Origin: CAXXOK01 sp964497495
GTDB lineage: Bacteria > Bacillota > Clostridia > Christensenellales > Aristaeellaceae
Length of the DNA stretch: 64,000 nucleotides
NCBI GenBank assembly: GCA_964497495.1
Contig: CAZCCZ010000010.1
Location: forward strand, 22,550-86,549
Reading direction: 5' to 3'
Shown: one piece after another, positions 23,104 through 33,400 of the stretch
How the letters are laid out: each line of letters opens with the position of its first letter
Position numbering within the stretch: the stretch's first letter is position 1
The notes under the pieces: generated by a model
Database searches by the model: none
Told to the model about the DNA's origin: nothing
What the model saw: only the letters and a program-made list of their open reading frames with translations
Program-made: the position numbers and the translations under genes

Positions 23104-24771
23104 TCAGGCGAGCCGGGCGCGCACGTCCGCTTCCAGCGCGTCCAGCGCGCAGGACGTTTCCGTGTCGGTTGCGACGGGAGCGGAAAGGTACGCTTTTACC
23201 TTGGGTTCCGTCCCGGATGGGCGCACGATCGCCTTTCCGTTCGCCGTTTCAAACGTCAGCACGTCCGCGGGGGGAAGACCGTCCACGCCCGCCCGATAAT
23301 CCCGGACGGCCGTTACGGGCGCGCCCGCGAGCGTGAACGGCGGCCGGGCGCGAAGCTCGCCCATCAGGCGGTTCATCTCGGCCATCGGGTCTGTCCCCGC
23401 GATATCGACATTCACGAGCCGCGTGCCGATGCGGCCGTAGCGCGCGTACAGCGAGGAGAGCATGCCGGTCAGCGTACGACCTTCGGCGGCCGCGCGCTGC
23501 GCCAGCTCGCAAACCAGCATGGCCGCCATGACGCCGTCCTTGTCCCGCACGTGCGTGCCGGCCAGATACCCGCAGCTTTCCTCGAAGCCGAACACGAACC
23601 GTTCCGCCTCGCCGCGCTCCTCCATCCGGCCGATTTCCTCGCCGATGTACTTAAAGCCGGTCAGCGTTTCCACGACCGTCGCGCCGTACGCCGCGGCGAC
23701 GGGGAACGCCAAATCGCCGGTCACGATGGTCTTGATCACCACAGGCCGTTCGGGTAACGTACCCGCCGCCTTGCGGGCGGCCAGCACGGACTCCAGCAGC
23801 AACAGGCCGACCTCGTTGCCCGTGAGGAGCGTGAAATCACCCGCCGCATCCCGCGCAGCCACGCCGAGGCGGTCGCCGTCCGGGTCGTTGGCGATCACCA
23901 GATCGGCGCCCTTTTCCTTCGCGGCGGCGATGGCCGACGCGAGGGCCGTTTTCAGTTCCGGGTTGGGTTTGGGACAGGTGGGGAAGTCCCCGTCCGGCGC
24001 GGACTGTTCTTCCGCCTCGACGACCGTGACGCCGGGCATCGCGCCGAGCACCGCGCGCACGGGTTCCAGCCCCGCGCCGTTGAGCGGCGTGTAGCAGACC
24101 GTGACCGGGGCGCGTTCGCCGGGCCGCGCGCGGCAGGCGAGCGTACGCTGAACGTAAGCCTCCAATATCGCTTCGGGCACGGGTACAAGCAGCTGCTTTT
24201 CACGCGCCTCGGCCTCGGCGAGCCATTCGGTCTCCCCGTATTCGTGGGTTGCGATCGCTTCCGTAACGGCGGCGGCAGCCTTATCGGTGATCTGGCAACC
24301 GTCCGGCCCGTAGACTTTATAACCGTTGTATTCGGCCGGGTTGTGGCTGGCGGTGATCATCACGCCCGCGTCGGCCCGGAGTTCCCGCACCGTGAAGGAA
24401 AGCACGGGCGTTGGCATCAGGCGGGAAAACAGGCGCGCCGTAAGCCCGCGCCGGGCCAGCACACCCGCGGCGACCAGTGCGAATTCCTGCGAACCGTGCC
24501 GGGAATCGTACGCGATTACGACGCTCCGGCCGCCTCCGCCCGGTAAAGAATCGGCCAACCCCGCCGTCGCGCGGGCGACGGTGTAGCGGTTCATGCGGTT
24601 GGTGCCTGTGCCAAGTATGCCGCGCAGCCCGCCCGTACCGAAGGCAAGCTCGCTTCCGAAAGCCCTCGCCAGCGCGTCCGGATCCCGCAGGATACGCGCC
24701 GCTTCGGCCCGCGTCGCCTCATCGAAGCACGGAAGCGCGGCCCACCGGGCCGCCCGCTCCAACGCAGTCAT
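23104..24771 (-). CDS. Phosphohexomutase (PGM/PMM family, 555 aa)
   Basis: Alpha-D-phosphohexomutase that would convert mannose 1-phosphate (and probably glucose 1-phosphate) to the 6-phosphate. Active-site phospho-Ser loop TASHNPAEYNGYKVYG, metal loop NDPDGDRLGVA, sugar-binding loop FGFEESCGY and phosphate loop RPSGTEPKVK are all intact. Length fits the PgcA-like eukaryotic-type mutases. ATG at 24771 preceded by AAAGGG. Its place between the GH130 genes and the epimerase explains how phosphorolysis products enter glycolysis. Confidence 0.88.
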   Translation of the reverse strand: MTALERAARWAALPCFDEATRAEAARILRDPDALARAFGSELAFGTGGLRGILGTGTNRMNRYTVARATAGLADSLPGGGGRSVVIAYDSRHGSQEFALVAAGVLARRGLTARLFSRLMPTPVLSFTVRELRADAGVMITASHNPAEYNGYKVYGPDGCQITDKAAAAVTEAIATHEYGETEWLAEAEAREKQLLVPVPEAILEAYVQRTLACRARPGERAPVTVCYTPLNGAGLEPVRAVLGAMPGVTVVEAEEQSAPDGDFPTCPKPNPELKTALASAIAAAKEKGADLVIANDPDGDRLGVAARDAAGDFTLLTGNEVGLLLLESVLAARKAAGTLPERPVVIKTIVTGDLAFPVAAAYGATVVETLTGFKYIGEEIGRMEERGEAERFVFGFEESCGYLAGTHVRDKDGVMAAMLVCELAQRAAAEGRTLTGMLSSLYARYGRIGTRLVNVDIAGTDPMAEMNRLMGELRARPPFTLAGAPVTAVRDYRAGVDGLPPADVLTFETANGKAIVRPSGTEPKVKAYLSAPVATDTETSCALDALEADVRARLA

Positions 24772-24812
24772 CGTTTCAACCCTTTCCGTTCTCAGCCGTC
24801 GCGGCGAACGCG

Positions 24813-25991
24813 TCACAGACGGGTCATCAGTTCCATGCACATGCGTCCGTTATGGTAGGGGCCTTTCCAGGGTTCCGCGAAGGGCATACGCTCCGGCGCG
24901 CCGTTCGCGTCCAGCCGCCAGTACCACTCCGCGCCCTCGCGGGGGTCCACCTGCTCCGTCATGATGCGTTGCCAGGTCGCCTGCATGGCGTCCGCGAAGG
25001 ACGGGTCGCCGGTTTTCTGCCACAGGTTCGTCAGGCCGATCATCGTTTCCGCCTGCACCCACCAGATGCTGACCGGGTCGTTCTTCCCTTCCAGACACTC
25101 GTTAAGTAGGCGGCCGTTCCGGAAGGCGCGCGCAAGCACGCCCCGCGCCAGTTCCGCTGTCCAACGTTCCGTGGCGACGCGCTCCCGCCTGTCCAGCGCC
25201 GTTTTCGCCGCCAGGTCGATCAGCCAGGAGGCCTCGATGTCGTGCCCGTAGCTTTGCATATCGAACACGGAACGAAGCCGGGCATCCAGGAACACTTCCA
25301 GCCGGTTGGCTTTAGGATTGTACACCCGCTCCCCGAGCGTTTTCAGGAGCGCGCGCAGGCTGACCAGCACGCGCCCGTCCCCGCTGGCTTCGTAAAGCAG
25401 CTGGTACGCTTCCATGACGTGCAGCAGCGTGTTCATCGTTCTTTCCGCTACGATTCCGCGCGCCAGCAGCGTGGGGTTGTCGCTGAGCTTCACGTTTTCC
25501 TGCGGAACGAACGAGCGGTCGAACGCTTCCAGATAACCGGTTTCGTCCCGCATCCGCGTTTCGATGAGCGTATACAGTTCCAGCGCACGCCCCAGCGCCC
25601 GCTCGTCGCCGGAAGCCAACGCGAAGGCGGCCAGCCCGTACACGGCGAACGCCTGCGCGTAGGTGTGTTTCGCGGTATCCAGCGGCTGCCCGTCGAATGT
25701 GCAGGCCCAAAAAACGCCGCCCTCCCGGTTGTCCCACATGCGGTCGAGAAAATTAAACGCCTGCCGGGCGCACGCGAGCAGCGGCCCGTCCCCCAGCAGC
25801 CGGAAGGCCGTGGAATAAAACCAGAGGAGCCTGCTGGTGTAGATGCAGCCCTTGGGCGCTTCCGGGTCCGGTTTCAGATCAAAACCCACGTATCCGTAAA
25901 ATCCGCCCTGACGTTCGTCCTTCAAGGCCGTCCAGAAAGGAATCAGTTTTCGCCGCAGGTGAAGTTCCGCTTCCCGTTTCAAGTCCATACT
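24813..25991 (-). CDS. Cellobiose 2-epimerase (AGE family, 392 aa)
   Basis: Epimerises the reducing-end sugar of beta-1,4-disaccharides at C2, here probably mannobiose to mannosyl-glucose. An (alpha/alpha)6-barrel enzyme: IPFWTALKDERQGGFYGYV, YTSRLLWFYSTAFRLLGD, AKHTYAQAFAVYGLAAFA, SYGHDIEASWLIDLAA (catalytic His), WWVQAETMIGLTNLW and GPYHNGRMCMEL (catalytic His). The ATG at 25991 is preceded by GGGAG at 9 bases; codons at 25997 and 26009 are alternatives. First of four genes in the mannoside unit. Confidence 0.87.
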   Translation of the reverse strand, partial: SMDLKREAELHLRRKLIPFWTALKDERQGGFYGYVGFDLKPDPEAPKGCIYTSRLLWFYSTAFRLLGDGPLLACARQAFNFLDRMWDNREGGVFWACTFDGQPLDTAKHTYAQAFAVYGLAAFALASGDERALGRALELYTLIETRMRDETGYLEAFDRSFVPQENVKLSDNPTLLARGIVAERTMNTLLHVMEAYQLLYEASGDGRVLVSLRALLKTLGERVYNPKANRLEVFLDARLRSVFDMQSYGHDIEASWLIDLAAKTALDRRERVATERWTAELARGVLARAFRNGRLLNECLEGKNDPVSIWWVQAETMIGLTNLWQKTGDPSFADAMQATWQRIMTEQVDPREGAEWYWRLDANGAPERMPFAEPWKGPYHNGRMCMELMTRL

Positions 25992-26074
25992 CATACGCTC
26001 CCGGTTCAAGTTCAGGTTCTGCGCAGCGCCGGTCCCGGCTGGCGGGGGATCGTCGTTTTTCAGGCGGAAACCGT

Positions 26075-27472
26075 TTACGCCATGGAAAGCAACCTGCTCT
26101 TGCCCGGAACGGCGAACAGGAAACCGGCCAGCAGGAAAAACAGGATGTTCGGCACCCCGAAGTTGACGAACAGGAAGGCTTCCAGCATTCCGTGCAGGAG
26201 AATCCCCAGCGCAGGGAGCACGAGAATCTGGTCGGCCAGCGGCGCACCGCGTAGAAAGACGATATCAACGCATTTAGCGAGGAGCAGAACGGAGAAGGCC
26301 AGCGTGCACAGCAGGGCGGGCAGGCCCGCGGTCATCAGCGTCTGGAGGAACGAATTGTGCCAATGGAACGCCTCCCGCCCAAGTGCGGCCTGCAGCGCTG
26401 GAAGGACGTTTTCCGTCGAATCTCCCACCCAGAGGGTGGCGGGCCGGTTGCGAATCGCCGGAATCACGGCGGCGTAGAAATCCGTGCGGTTGGCCAGCGT
26501 GTCGATGTTGGCGCCCAGATGGCTCAGGTCGATATACGCTTCGTCAGCCGCCACGGGCGGCGCGGTATCCGTTTGAGCCTCCGCGGCATACGCGCCCGGC
26601 AGAAGCAGGGAACCGGAGCCGTCCCCGCCGAACAGGCCGGCCGCCCTGCCGATAAAATAGAACAGGCCGAAAAAGGACGCCGCCGTAACCGCTACGCACA
26701 CGGCGACGGCAACGAACGTCCGAAGCGCTTTCCGTTTCAGCCGCCCGGCTTTGAAAAGCAGCAGGAAGGCGAACCCGCCTAGTTCCAGCGCGACGATGAC
26801 CATCGCCGTCCGGCTGAGCGTCAGCGCAACGGCGATATACAGCCCCGCGGCGGCCAGCGCGACCGGCACCCGCAGCCATTTGGAACGGACGGCGGCGAGC
26901 AGGTACAGGCAGAACCCGATCGACGCCACGAACATGACCGCGGACAGGTTGGCGTGCATGTACAGAACGTTCAGACGGCCTTCCTCCGGGCGAATGCCGA
27001 TGATCATATTATCGGTGAACGGGACGACGAAAACCTCCCGCCGGAAGGACGCGACGACCGCAACCCAGGCGATGACACCCAGCACGGTTACGACCAGCGC
27101 GCCGGTCAGGACGAGCGCCTGTTTGCGGCGGCCTTCCCCAAGACGCGCCGCCAGCGGGAAAGCCACGAAAACGGCCGCCAGCACGTGCATCGAGGAGACC
27201 AGGTTATCCGTCGTGAAGGGGTCGGCGTTGACCAGCCGCGTAAGCACGTACCAGAAAGCCAAAACGCCCAGAAGCGTTTCGGCGGGGCTCATGCGCCGGA
27301 TGCGGCGAACCAGCCACAGAACGGCGGTCGCCGTAAGCAGGGGCAGCACGACGGTATTGATGGCCCAATTGCCCTGTTTGTGATAAAACCAGGAAAAGAA
27401 CGTAGCCAGAAGCCAGAGCAGGATCAGGTAAAGCGGGTAAGGGTTGCGTTCTTCTCTTTGGGATATCGTCAT
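26075..27472 (-). CDS. O-antigen ligase/polymerase-like membrane protein (465 aa)
   Basis: About ten to twelve membrane helices with a large extracytoplasmic loop (residues about 280-365), as in the Wzy/O-antigen ligase family (PF04932). The segment WHNSFLQTLMTAGLPALL matches the conserved HNxxLqxlxxxGlxg motif near that loop. In a Gram-positive it would join or polymerise surface glycans on a lipid carrier. ATG at 27472 chosen because AAGGAG lies 11 bases upstream. An 83-bp gap separates it from the epimerase, so it may be transcribed with the mannoside genes. Confidence 0.75.
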   Translation of the reverse strand: MTISQREERNPYPLYLILLWLLATFFSWFYHKQGNWAINTVVLPLLTATAVLWLVRRIRRMSPAETLLGVLAFWYVLTRLVNADPFTTDNLVSSMHVLAAVFVAFPLAARLGEGRRKQALVLTGALVVTVLGVIAWVAVVASFRREVFVVPFTDNMIIGIRPEEGRLNVLYMHANLSAVMFVASIGFCLYLLAAVRSKWLRVPVALAAAGLYIAVALTLSRTAMVIVALELGGFAFLLLFKAGRLKRKALRTFVAVAVCVAVTAASFFGLFYFIGRAAGLFGGDGSGSLLLPGAYAAEAQTDTAPPVAADEAYIDLSHLGANIDTLANRTDFYAAVIPAIRNRPATLWVGDSTENVLPALQAALGREAFHWHNSFLQTLMTAGLPALLCTLAFSVLLLAKCVDIVFLRGAPLADQILVLPALGILLHGMLEAFLFVNFGVPNILFFLLAGFLFAVPGKSRLLSMA

Positions 27473-27610
27473 GCGGGGCACATCTCCTTATCGCGGGCGC
27501 CGTTTCGGCAGCCGCACGGCACGGGAAACCCGACCGTTTCGGTTTTATGGGACGGAAAGGCCGCGGAAAGCCGCGAGGCCCGCCGCGGAGAACGCATTGT
27601 ATACGGATGT

Positions 27611-27639
27611 ATGGTAACGGATTCCGTTGGGGCTGTCAA
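27611..27639 (-). promoter_or_regulatory. Promoter upstream of the O-antigen-ligase-like gene
   Basis: Leftward TTGACA (27634-27639), 17-bp spacer, TACCAT (27611-27616). I see no other good promoter before the epimerase, so it may serve all five genes. Confidence 0.65.
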
Positions 27640-27699
27640 TAGCGGCGCGGCGTGGCTCCGCGAGGGTGGAACGCCGTAAAGAAGACGTGCCCTCGCCGT

Positions 27700-27969
27700 T
27701 TATTCGCAGCCGGGCTTGTATTCTTTATCCTTCCAATACCACCATTTCAGCTTTTCCGGCGCATGCGTCCCATGTTCCGCATAATATACGGCCAGCCTGA
27801 AAACGTAGAGCTGGCACTTGTCCTCCCGAAAACCTTTGTATTGGCAGCTCTTCAGGTATATTTCTTCCGGGTCCTGACCGACCAGCGAAGCGACGCCGTC
27901 ATACCCGATATGGATCAGATCCTGCTCGGTTTGCCTGCCGACGCCCGGAATTTGCCGCAGGTCACTCAT
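27700..27969 (-). CDS. Helix-hairpin-helix Cdd1-like protein (89 aa)
   Basis: Starts MSDLRQIPGVGRQTEQDLIH, a helix-hairpin-helix, followed by LKSCQYKGFREDKCQLYVFR, matching the small family called pathogenicity locus/Cdd1. Function not established; DNA contact is suggested by the fold. The ATG at 27969 lies inside the last codons of the DUF3795 gene, so the pair is cotranslated. Confidence 0.75.
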   Translation of the reverse strand: MSDLRQIPGVGRQTEQDLIHIGYDGVASLVGQDPEEIYLKSCQYKGFREDKCQLYVFRLAVYYAEHGTHAPEKLKWWYWKDKEYKPGCE

Positions 27970-28267
27970 CCTCATACCCCCGACGGTTCGCCTTCAACCT
28001 TGTTATTCTGTCCGCAAGGTCTTTCTGAAAGGCTTCGTCGCTCAGCGACGGGTCTTTCAAACTGTCAAACAACCGGCATGGCACCGCGGAACACCGGCCG
28101 CAGTCCGGGAGCTTTCGTTCCAGAACGCAGCACGAGTAGAACGGACAGCAATCCAGACCTACGTCCGCCAGCCAGGACGGCTTTCCCCGCAGCGCCTCGC
28201 AACCCGGACATGGTTGCGGATATTGGGGGCAGGCGTCGCAGCGCACTCCGCAACAGGAAATATTCAT
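27962..28267 (-). CDS. DUF3795 Cys-rich protein (101 aa)
   Basis: Contains CCGVRCDACPQYPQPCPGCE, then CCPFYSCC and CGRCSAVPCRLF: twelve or more Cys in 70 residues, the DUF3795 pattern. It probably binds zinc or an Fe-S centre; no reaction is known. Commonly found next to small DNA-binding or regulatory genes, here Cdd1. Confidence 0.75.
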   Translation of the reverse strand: MNISCCGVRCDACPQYPQPCPGCEALRGKPSWLADVGLDCCPFYSCCVLERKLPDCGRCSAVPCRLFDSLKDPSLSDEAFQKDLADRITRLKANRRGYEDE

Positions 28268-28393
28268 GGTTCTTTCCTCCTACCGTTATCTGTTCACGCC
28301 GGATGCGATTCCCGTACGGCCGGCGTCTATCCGAGAATTCCCGGATCGGGTTGCAGGCGGCGCCGAAACGGGAGCGGGCCTGCTCTTTATTGC

Positions 28394-28422
28394 ATTATAG
28401 CTCCCATATAGCGATATCACAA
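28394..28422 (-). promoter_or_regulatory. Promoter of the DUF3795-Cdd1 pair
   Basis: Leftward TTGTGA (28417-28422), 17-bp spacer, TATAAT (28394-28399). Confidence 0.65.
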
Positions 28423-28428
28423 TATGAC

Positions 28429-28461
28429 GAAGCGGGGATACGCATTCCGTATCCCCGCTTC
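28429..28461. terminator. Perfect 14-bp hairpin after hydA
   Basis: GAAGCGGGGATACG and its complement around CATTC, 17 bases after the hydA stop and just before the promoter of the next operon. T content downstream is modest on both strands. Confidence 0.65.
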
Positions 28462-28478
28462 TTTACGGGTTGTTCCGG

Positions 28479-30482
28479 TCAGCTTTCGGGAGTGCTGCGA
28501 TCCATGATGATGCGCTTGAACACGTTCACCGTGTCCTGCGTTTCCGCAAGCTCGGAACGCAGCATGGCGTTCTCGGTTTCCAGCGCTTTTACGCGCGGGC
28601 TTTCCTGCGGGGTGCTGCGCATCCGCAACAGCCCGCCGGCGGTGGCGGGGGTCACGGCGCTCTTGGCTTCGGGGCTCTGCTTCACGTCCACCACGAAGGT
28701 TTCGTTGGTCATTTCGTTGTACATGCCGCGGGGCGTGTAGACGGTGTGCAGCAGCTCGTGGGACAGGTGCCCGTTGGGCGCGCCCAGGAAATCCGCGTAG
28801 ATCTGCTGGATGTACGGGTTCTCGTGCGACTTGCGCAGAACTTTGCTCTCGTCCTCGTCGTACAGGGCCGCCAGCCGTTTGGCGCGCACGTCGGTGTCCT
28901 CGCTGCGGGGTTGGCCGCCGCCCGTGATGCACCCGCCAGGGCACCCCATGATCTCGATGAAGTGGTAGGGGGATGTTCCGGCTTCGATCTGGTCCATCAG
29001 CTGCTGCGCGCCCGCGAAACCGCTGGTTACGCAGACCCGCAGATCCACGCCGTTCAGGAAGGCGTACTCCGGCAGCGCGTTCTCAAAGTGAATGGTCGCT
29101 TCCTTCACCTGCTGAAGCCCCTCGATGGGGGTTACGTGCAGGTTGTCAAACGGCAGTTCGCGCCCGGTAGTCAGCTCGTACACGGTACGCAGCGCCGCTT
29201 CCATCACGCCACCGGTCAGGCCGAAGATATCCGCCGCGCCGGTGGACATGCCCAGCGGGTTGTGGAACGCGCTGTCCGGCAGGGAAACGAAGTCGATGCC
29301 CGCGCTGTGGATCATATCGGCCAGTTCCCGTGTGGTGATCACGGCGTCCACGTTGGGGTAACCGTCGTTCTGCATCTCCCGGCGGCCGATCTCGAATTTT
29401 TTGGCGGTGCAGGGCATGACCGAGACCACGAACATATCCTTGGGGTCGATCTTTTTCTGCCTAGCGTAATAACTCTTGACGAGCGCGCCCATCATGGTAT
29501 GCGGGGACTTGCAGCTGGACAGGTGCGCAAGCTGGTCGGGGTAATGGTGCTCTACGTACTTGATCCAGCCGGGGCTGCAGCTGGTGATCATCGGCAGGGT
29601 CGCGGAGCCGCCCGTGAGCGCCTTCTTCAGGCGGCCCAGCAGTTCCGTGCCTTCTTCCATAATGGTCAGGTCGGCCGCCCAGTTGGTGTCGAACACGTCG
29701 TCGAAGCCCAACTCCTTAAGCGCTGAGGCCAGCCTGCCGGTGCAGCGGGTGCCCGGGGTCAGCCCGAACGCTTCGCCCACGGCCACGCGCACGGCGGGCG
29801 CCACCTGCACCACGGTGCGGACGTTGGGGTTGTTGAGCGCCGCCCACACCCGCTCCGTGGAGCTCGTTTCCCGTAGCGCCCCCACGGGGCAGACCACCGT
29901 ACACTGCCCGCAGAACGTGCAGTTCACCGCGCCCAGCGGCAGGTTCATGGACGGGCTGACCTCGGTTTTAAAGCCGCGGTTTTGCAGGTTGAGCACGCCC
30001 GTTTTCTGAACCTGGTTGCATACGGATACGCAGCGGCGGCACAGCACGCACTTGCTAAGGTCGCGCGTGATGGACACGGATACATCCACCTTGCGGGTGG
30101 AACGGTCGCCCTCGAAGCGGGAACGTTCCACGCCCAGCTGGATGCCCAGCTTCTGAAGCTCGCAGGTCTGGTTGCGCTTGCAGAAAAGGCAGTCCTTGTC
30201 ATGGTCGGACAGGATCAGTTCAAAGAGCACCTTGCGCGAATCCCGCACGAGCTTGGAATTGGTGTAAACCTCCATGCCCTCGGCCGCCTGCGTAACGCAG
30301 GACGCCTGCAGAGTCTTGGCCCCCTTCACTTCCACCACGCACAGCCTGCAGGAGCCGACGACGTTGATATCCTTCAAATAGCACAGGGAAGGAATATCGA
30401 TGCTGTTCATGCGCGCCGCTTCCAGTATGGTGGTGCCCTCCGGTACTTCGATGGGCTTCCCGTTGATCGTCAAATGCACCAT
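28479..30482 (-). CDS. hydA: [FeFe] hydrogenase catalytic subunit HydA (667 aa)
   Basis: Reduces protons or oxidises H2. The N-terminus has a 2Fe-2S ferredoxin domain (CYLKDINVVGSCRLC), the His-Cys3 cluster site (HDKDCLFCKRNQTC), two 4Fe-4S sites (CVLCRRCVSVC; CTFCGQCTVVCP) and the H-cluster motifs TSCSPGWIKYVEHHYP, MPCTAKKFEIGR and MGCPGGCITGGGQP. After the usual C-terminus (LLHTVYTPRG) an unusual about 70-residue tail ends in a coiled coil (VKALETENAMLRSELAETQD). AGGAGG lies 9 bases before the ATG at 30482. Third gene of hydCBA. Confidence 0.93.
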   Translation of the reverse strand: MVHLTINGKPIEVPEGTTILEAARMNSIDIPSLCYLKDINVVGSCRLCVVEVKGAKTLQASCVTQAAEGMEVYTNSKLVRDSRKVLFELILSDHDKDCLFCKRNQTCELQKLGIQLGVERSRFEGDRSTRKVDVSVSITRDLSKCVLCRRCVSVCNQVQKTGVLNLQNRGFKTEVSPSMNLPLGAVNCTFCGQCTVVCPVGALRETSSTERVWAALNNPNVRTVVQVAPAVRVAVGEAFGLTPGTRCTGRLASALKELGFDDVFDTNWAADLTIMEEGTELLGRLKKALTGGSATLPMITSCSPGWIKYVEHHYPDQLAHLSSCKSPHTMMGALVKSYYARQKKIDPKDMFVVSVMPCTAKKFEIGRREMQNDGYPNVDAVITTRELADMIHSAGIDFVSLPDSAFHNPLGMSTGAADIFGLTGGVMEAALRTVYELTTGRELPFDNLHVTPIEGLQQVKEATIHFENALPEYAFLNGVDLRVCVTSGFAGAQQLMDQIEAGTSPYHFIEIMGCPGGCITGGGQPRSEDTDVRAKRLAALYDEDESKVLRKSHENPYIQQIYADFLGAPNGHLSHELLHTVYTPRGMYNEMTNETFVVDVKQSPEAKSAVTPATAGGLLRMRSTPQESPRVKALETENAMLRSELAETQDTVNVFKRIIMDRSTPES

Positions 30483-30487
30483 ATCCG

Positions 30488-33400
30488 TTACCTCCTGTCG
30501 CAATGCAGGCAGCGCATCGCTTCGGCGATGGCGTTGAGCCTGTGGTAACCCAGCAGCACCTCGTCGAAATTCTCCACGCGGGTATCGACGGGCAGGCTTT
30601 CCTGCTGGAACCGGTTGTGGATCAGCACCTCTTCGGCGTCGATGGTCTCGGGAATATCGATGCCGTGCCCCTTGTTCAGCTCGCCCGTGCCGCCGCAGTA
30701 CAGGTCGATGGATACGGCGGCGTGCTTGCCGTCCGCCACCGCGCGGATGACCTCGTCGGGCCCGCGGGCGATATCGCCGCCTGCGAACACGCCCTCCATG
30801 GTGGTCATCCTGGTGTTCGCGTCAGTGATGAACGTGCCCCAGGGCGTAACGCCGATCTCGGTCTTTTTAATGAAGGGCAGGTCGGCGTACTGGCTGACCG
30901 CGGGAATGACGATATCCACGTCCAGGAGGAAGTTGGAACCCTCGACGTGCGTGGTATTGCGGCGGCCGGAATTGTCGAAATCGGACATTTTGCGGCGCAC
31001 GCATTCGATGGCGGCCACGTGGCCCGCCGCGTCGGCGTGAATCCTTACGGGGGAGACGAGTTCCATCAGCTCCACGCCCTCTTCCAGCGCCTCCTGGATT
31101 TCGATATCGTAGGCGGGCATGGCGTCCCGCGTGCGGCGGTACAGCACCAGCACCTTTTTGGCGCCCAGCCGGATGGCGGTGCGCGCGGAGTCGATGGCGG
31201 TGTTGCCGCCGCCTACCACGGCCACGGTCTGGCCGGTGAAATCCACGCTATGGTAAAGCTTGACGTTCTTCAGAAACTCGATGCCGGGCAGCACGCCCGC
31301 CAGCTCTTCGCCGGGAAGGTTCATGCGCTGCGGAAGCTGCGTGCCGGTCGCCACGTACACCGCGTCCGAATCCAGCTTCAACTGCTCGAAGGCGACGTCG
31401 CGGCCCACTTCCGTGTTCAGGTGGATGTTGAAACCGGAACGCCGCATATGGTCGATCTCACGCTCCAAAACCTCCGCGGGCAGCCGGTACTCCGGAATGC
31501 CGTAGGCCAGCACGCCGCCCGCGACGGACTCGCGCTCGTACACGTCCACTTCATAGCCGATGCGGCTCAGGTAATAGGCGCAAGTCAGGCCGGACGCGCC
31601 CGCCCCGATGACGGCCACGTGTTTGCCGTTCTTGGGGTACAGCACGTCCTGCTCGTACTGCACCTGGTGCTTGTAGGCGTAGTCCGCCACGAAGCGCTTG
31701 AGGCTGCAGATGGCCACGGACTCGTCCACCGTGCCGCGGCGGCATTTGCTTTCGCACGGGTGCGTGCAGATACGGCCGCATACGGACGGCATGGGGTTCT
31801 CCTGCCGGATCAGCTCGTAGGCGTCCAGGAAGCGGCCCGCGGCGATCAGCGCCAGATAGCCCGGAATGTTGATGTTGGCCGGGCAGGTGTTTTCGCACGG
31901 GGAGATGAACAGCTCGTTGCACACGCCCGCGCGGCAGTACTTCTGGCGGATGTGCTCCTCGTATTCCTCCCGGAAGTATTTGATGGTGGACAGCACCGGG
32001 TTGGGGGCCGTCTTGCCCAGCTCGCACATGGCCGTCTGCTTGATGACCGCGCCCAGCTCCTCCAGCAGCTCGATGTCGCCTTCGCGGCCCTCGCCCCGCG
32101 TGATGCGCTCCAGAATGGCCAGCATCCGCTTGGTGCCGATGCGGCAGGCGACGCATTTACCGCAGGATTCTTCCTGTATGAAGTCCATGAAATAGCGCGC
32201 CGTATCCACCATGCACGTATCTTCGTCCATGACGATCAGGCCGCCGGAGCCCATGATGGCGCCCAGCTTGGCGATGGTGGCGTAGTCGGTGGGCGTGTTG
32301 AGGTTTTCCTTGGTCACGCATCCGCCCGAAGGCCCACCGATCTGCGCGGCCTTGAACTGCTTCTTGTTGGCGATGCCGCCGCCGATTTTAAAAAGAAGCT
32401 CGCCCAGCGGGGTGCCGATGGGGATTTCCACGATGCCCGCGTTCACGATGTCGCCCGCCAGCGCGAACACCTTGGTGCCCTTGCTGGCCTCGGTGCCGTA
32501 CTGGGCGTACCACGCGGCGCCGTGGAGAACGATCTGCGGAATGGAGGCCAGCGTTTCCACGTTGTTGATGATCGTGGGCTTGCCGAACAGGCCCTTCTGG
32601 AAGGGGAAGGGGGGTTTTTGCACCGGTTCGCCGCGCCTTCCCTCGATGGAGGCCATCAGCGCCGTTTCCTCGCCGCATACGAACGCGCCCGCGCCGATGC
32701 GGATCTCGATGTCGAAGGAGAAGGAGGAGCCGAAGATGTTCTGGCCCAGTACGCCGTATTCCCGCGCCTGGTCGATGGCCAGGGTCAGGCGCTCGATGGC
32801 CAGCGGATATTCGGCGCGGATGTACACGTAGCCCTGCTGCGCGCCGATGGCATAGCCGCCCAGCATCAGGCCCTCCAGCACCGCATGCGGGTCGCCCTCG
32901 ATAAGGCTGCGGTCCATGAACGCGCCGGGGTCGCCCTCGTCGGCGTTGCAGACCATGTATTTCTCCGTGCCGGGCGCCTTGTGGCCCGCGTCCCACTTGA
33001 CGCCGGTGGGGAAGCCCGCGCCGCCGCGGCCGCGGATGCCGGAATCCATCACGGTCTTGATGACGTCCTCGGGCTTGCTTTGCGTAACCGCTTTGGCGAC
33101 GGCCATGTAGCCGTCCCGCGCGATGTACGCCTCGATGCTGCCGTAGGCGATGGTGCCGCAGTTGTGCAGCGCGATCTTGACCTGCTCCTTGAAGAAGTCG
33201 ATGTCGTCGATGCAGGGCACGTACCGGTTTTGCGTCTTATCGAAAAACGTGTGCTCCTCCAGCACCTTTTTGTCTTTCAGATGCGCCTTTAGAACGGCGC
33301 GGGTGTTAACGGGGTCCAGTTTGACGTAAAAAGTGCGTTCCGGCAGCACCAGCATCACCGGGCCGATGGCGCAAAGGCCCATGCAACCCGTTTCCGTCAC

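Noticed and set aside
30503..33292. 929-codon open frame antisense to hydB
   Set aside because: Shadow of a GC-rich coding strand; residues are His/Val/Gly/Ala-biased and no ribosome site or family feature is present.
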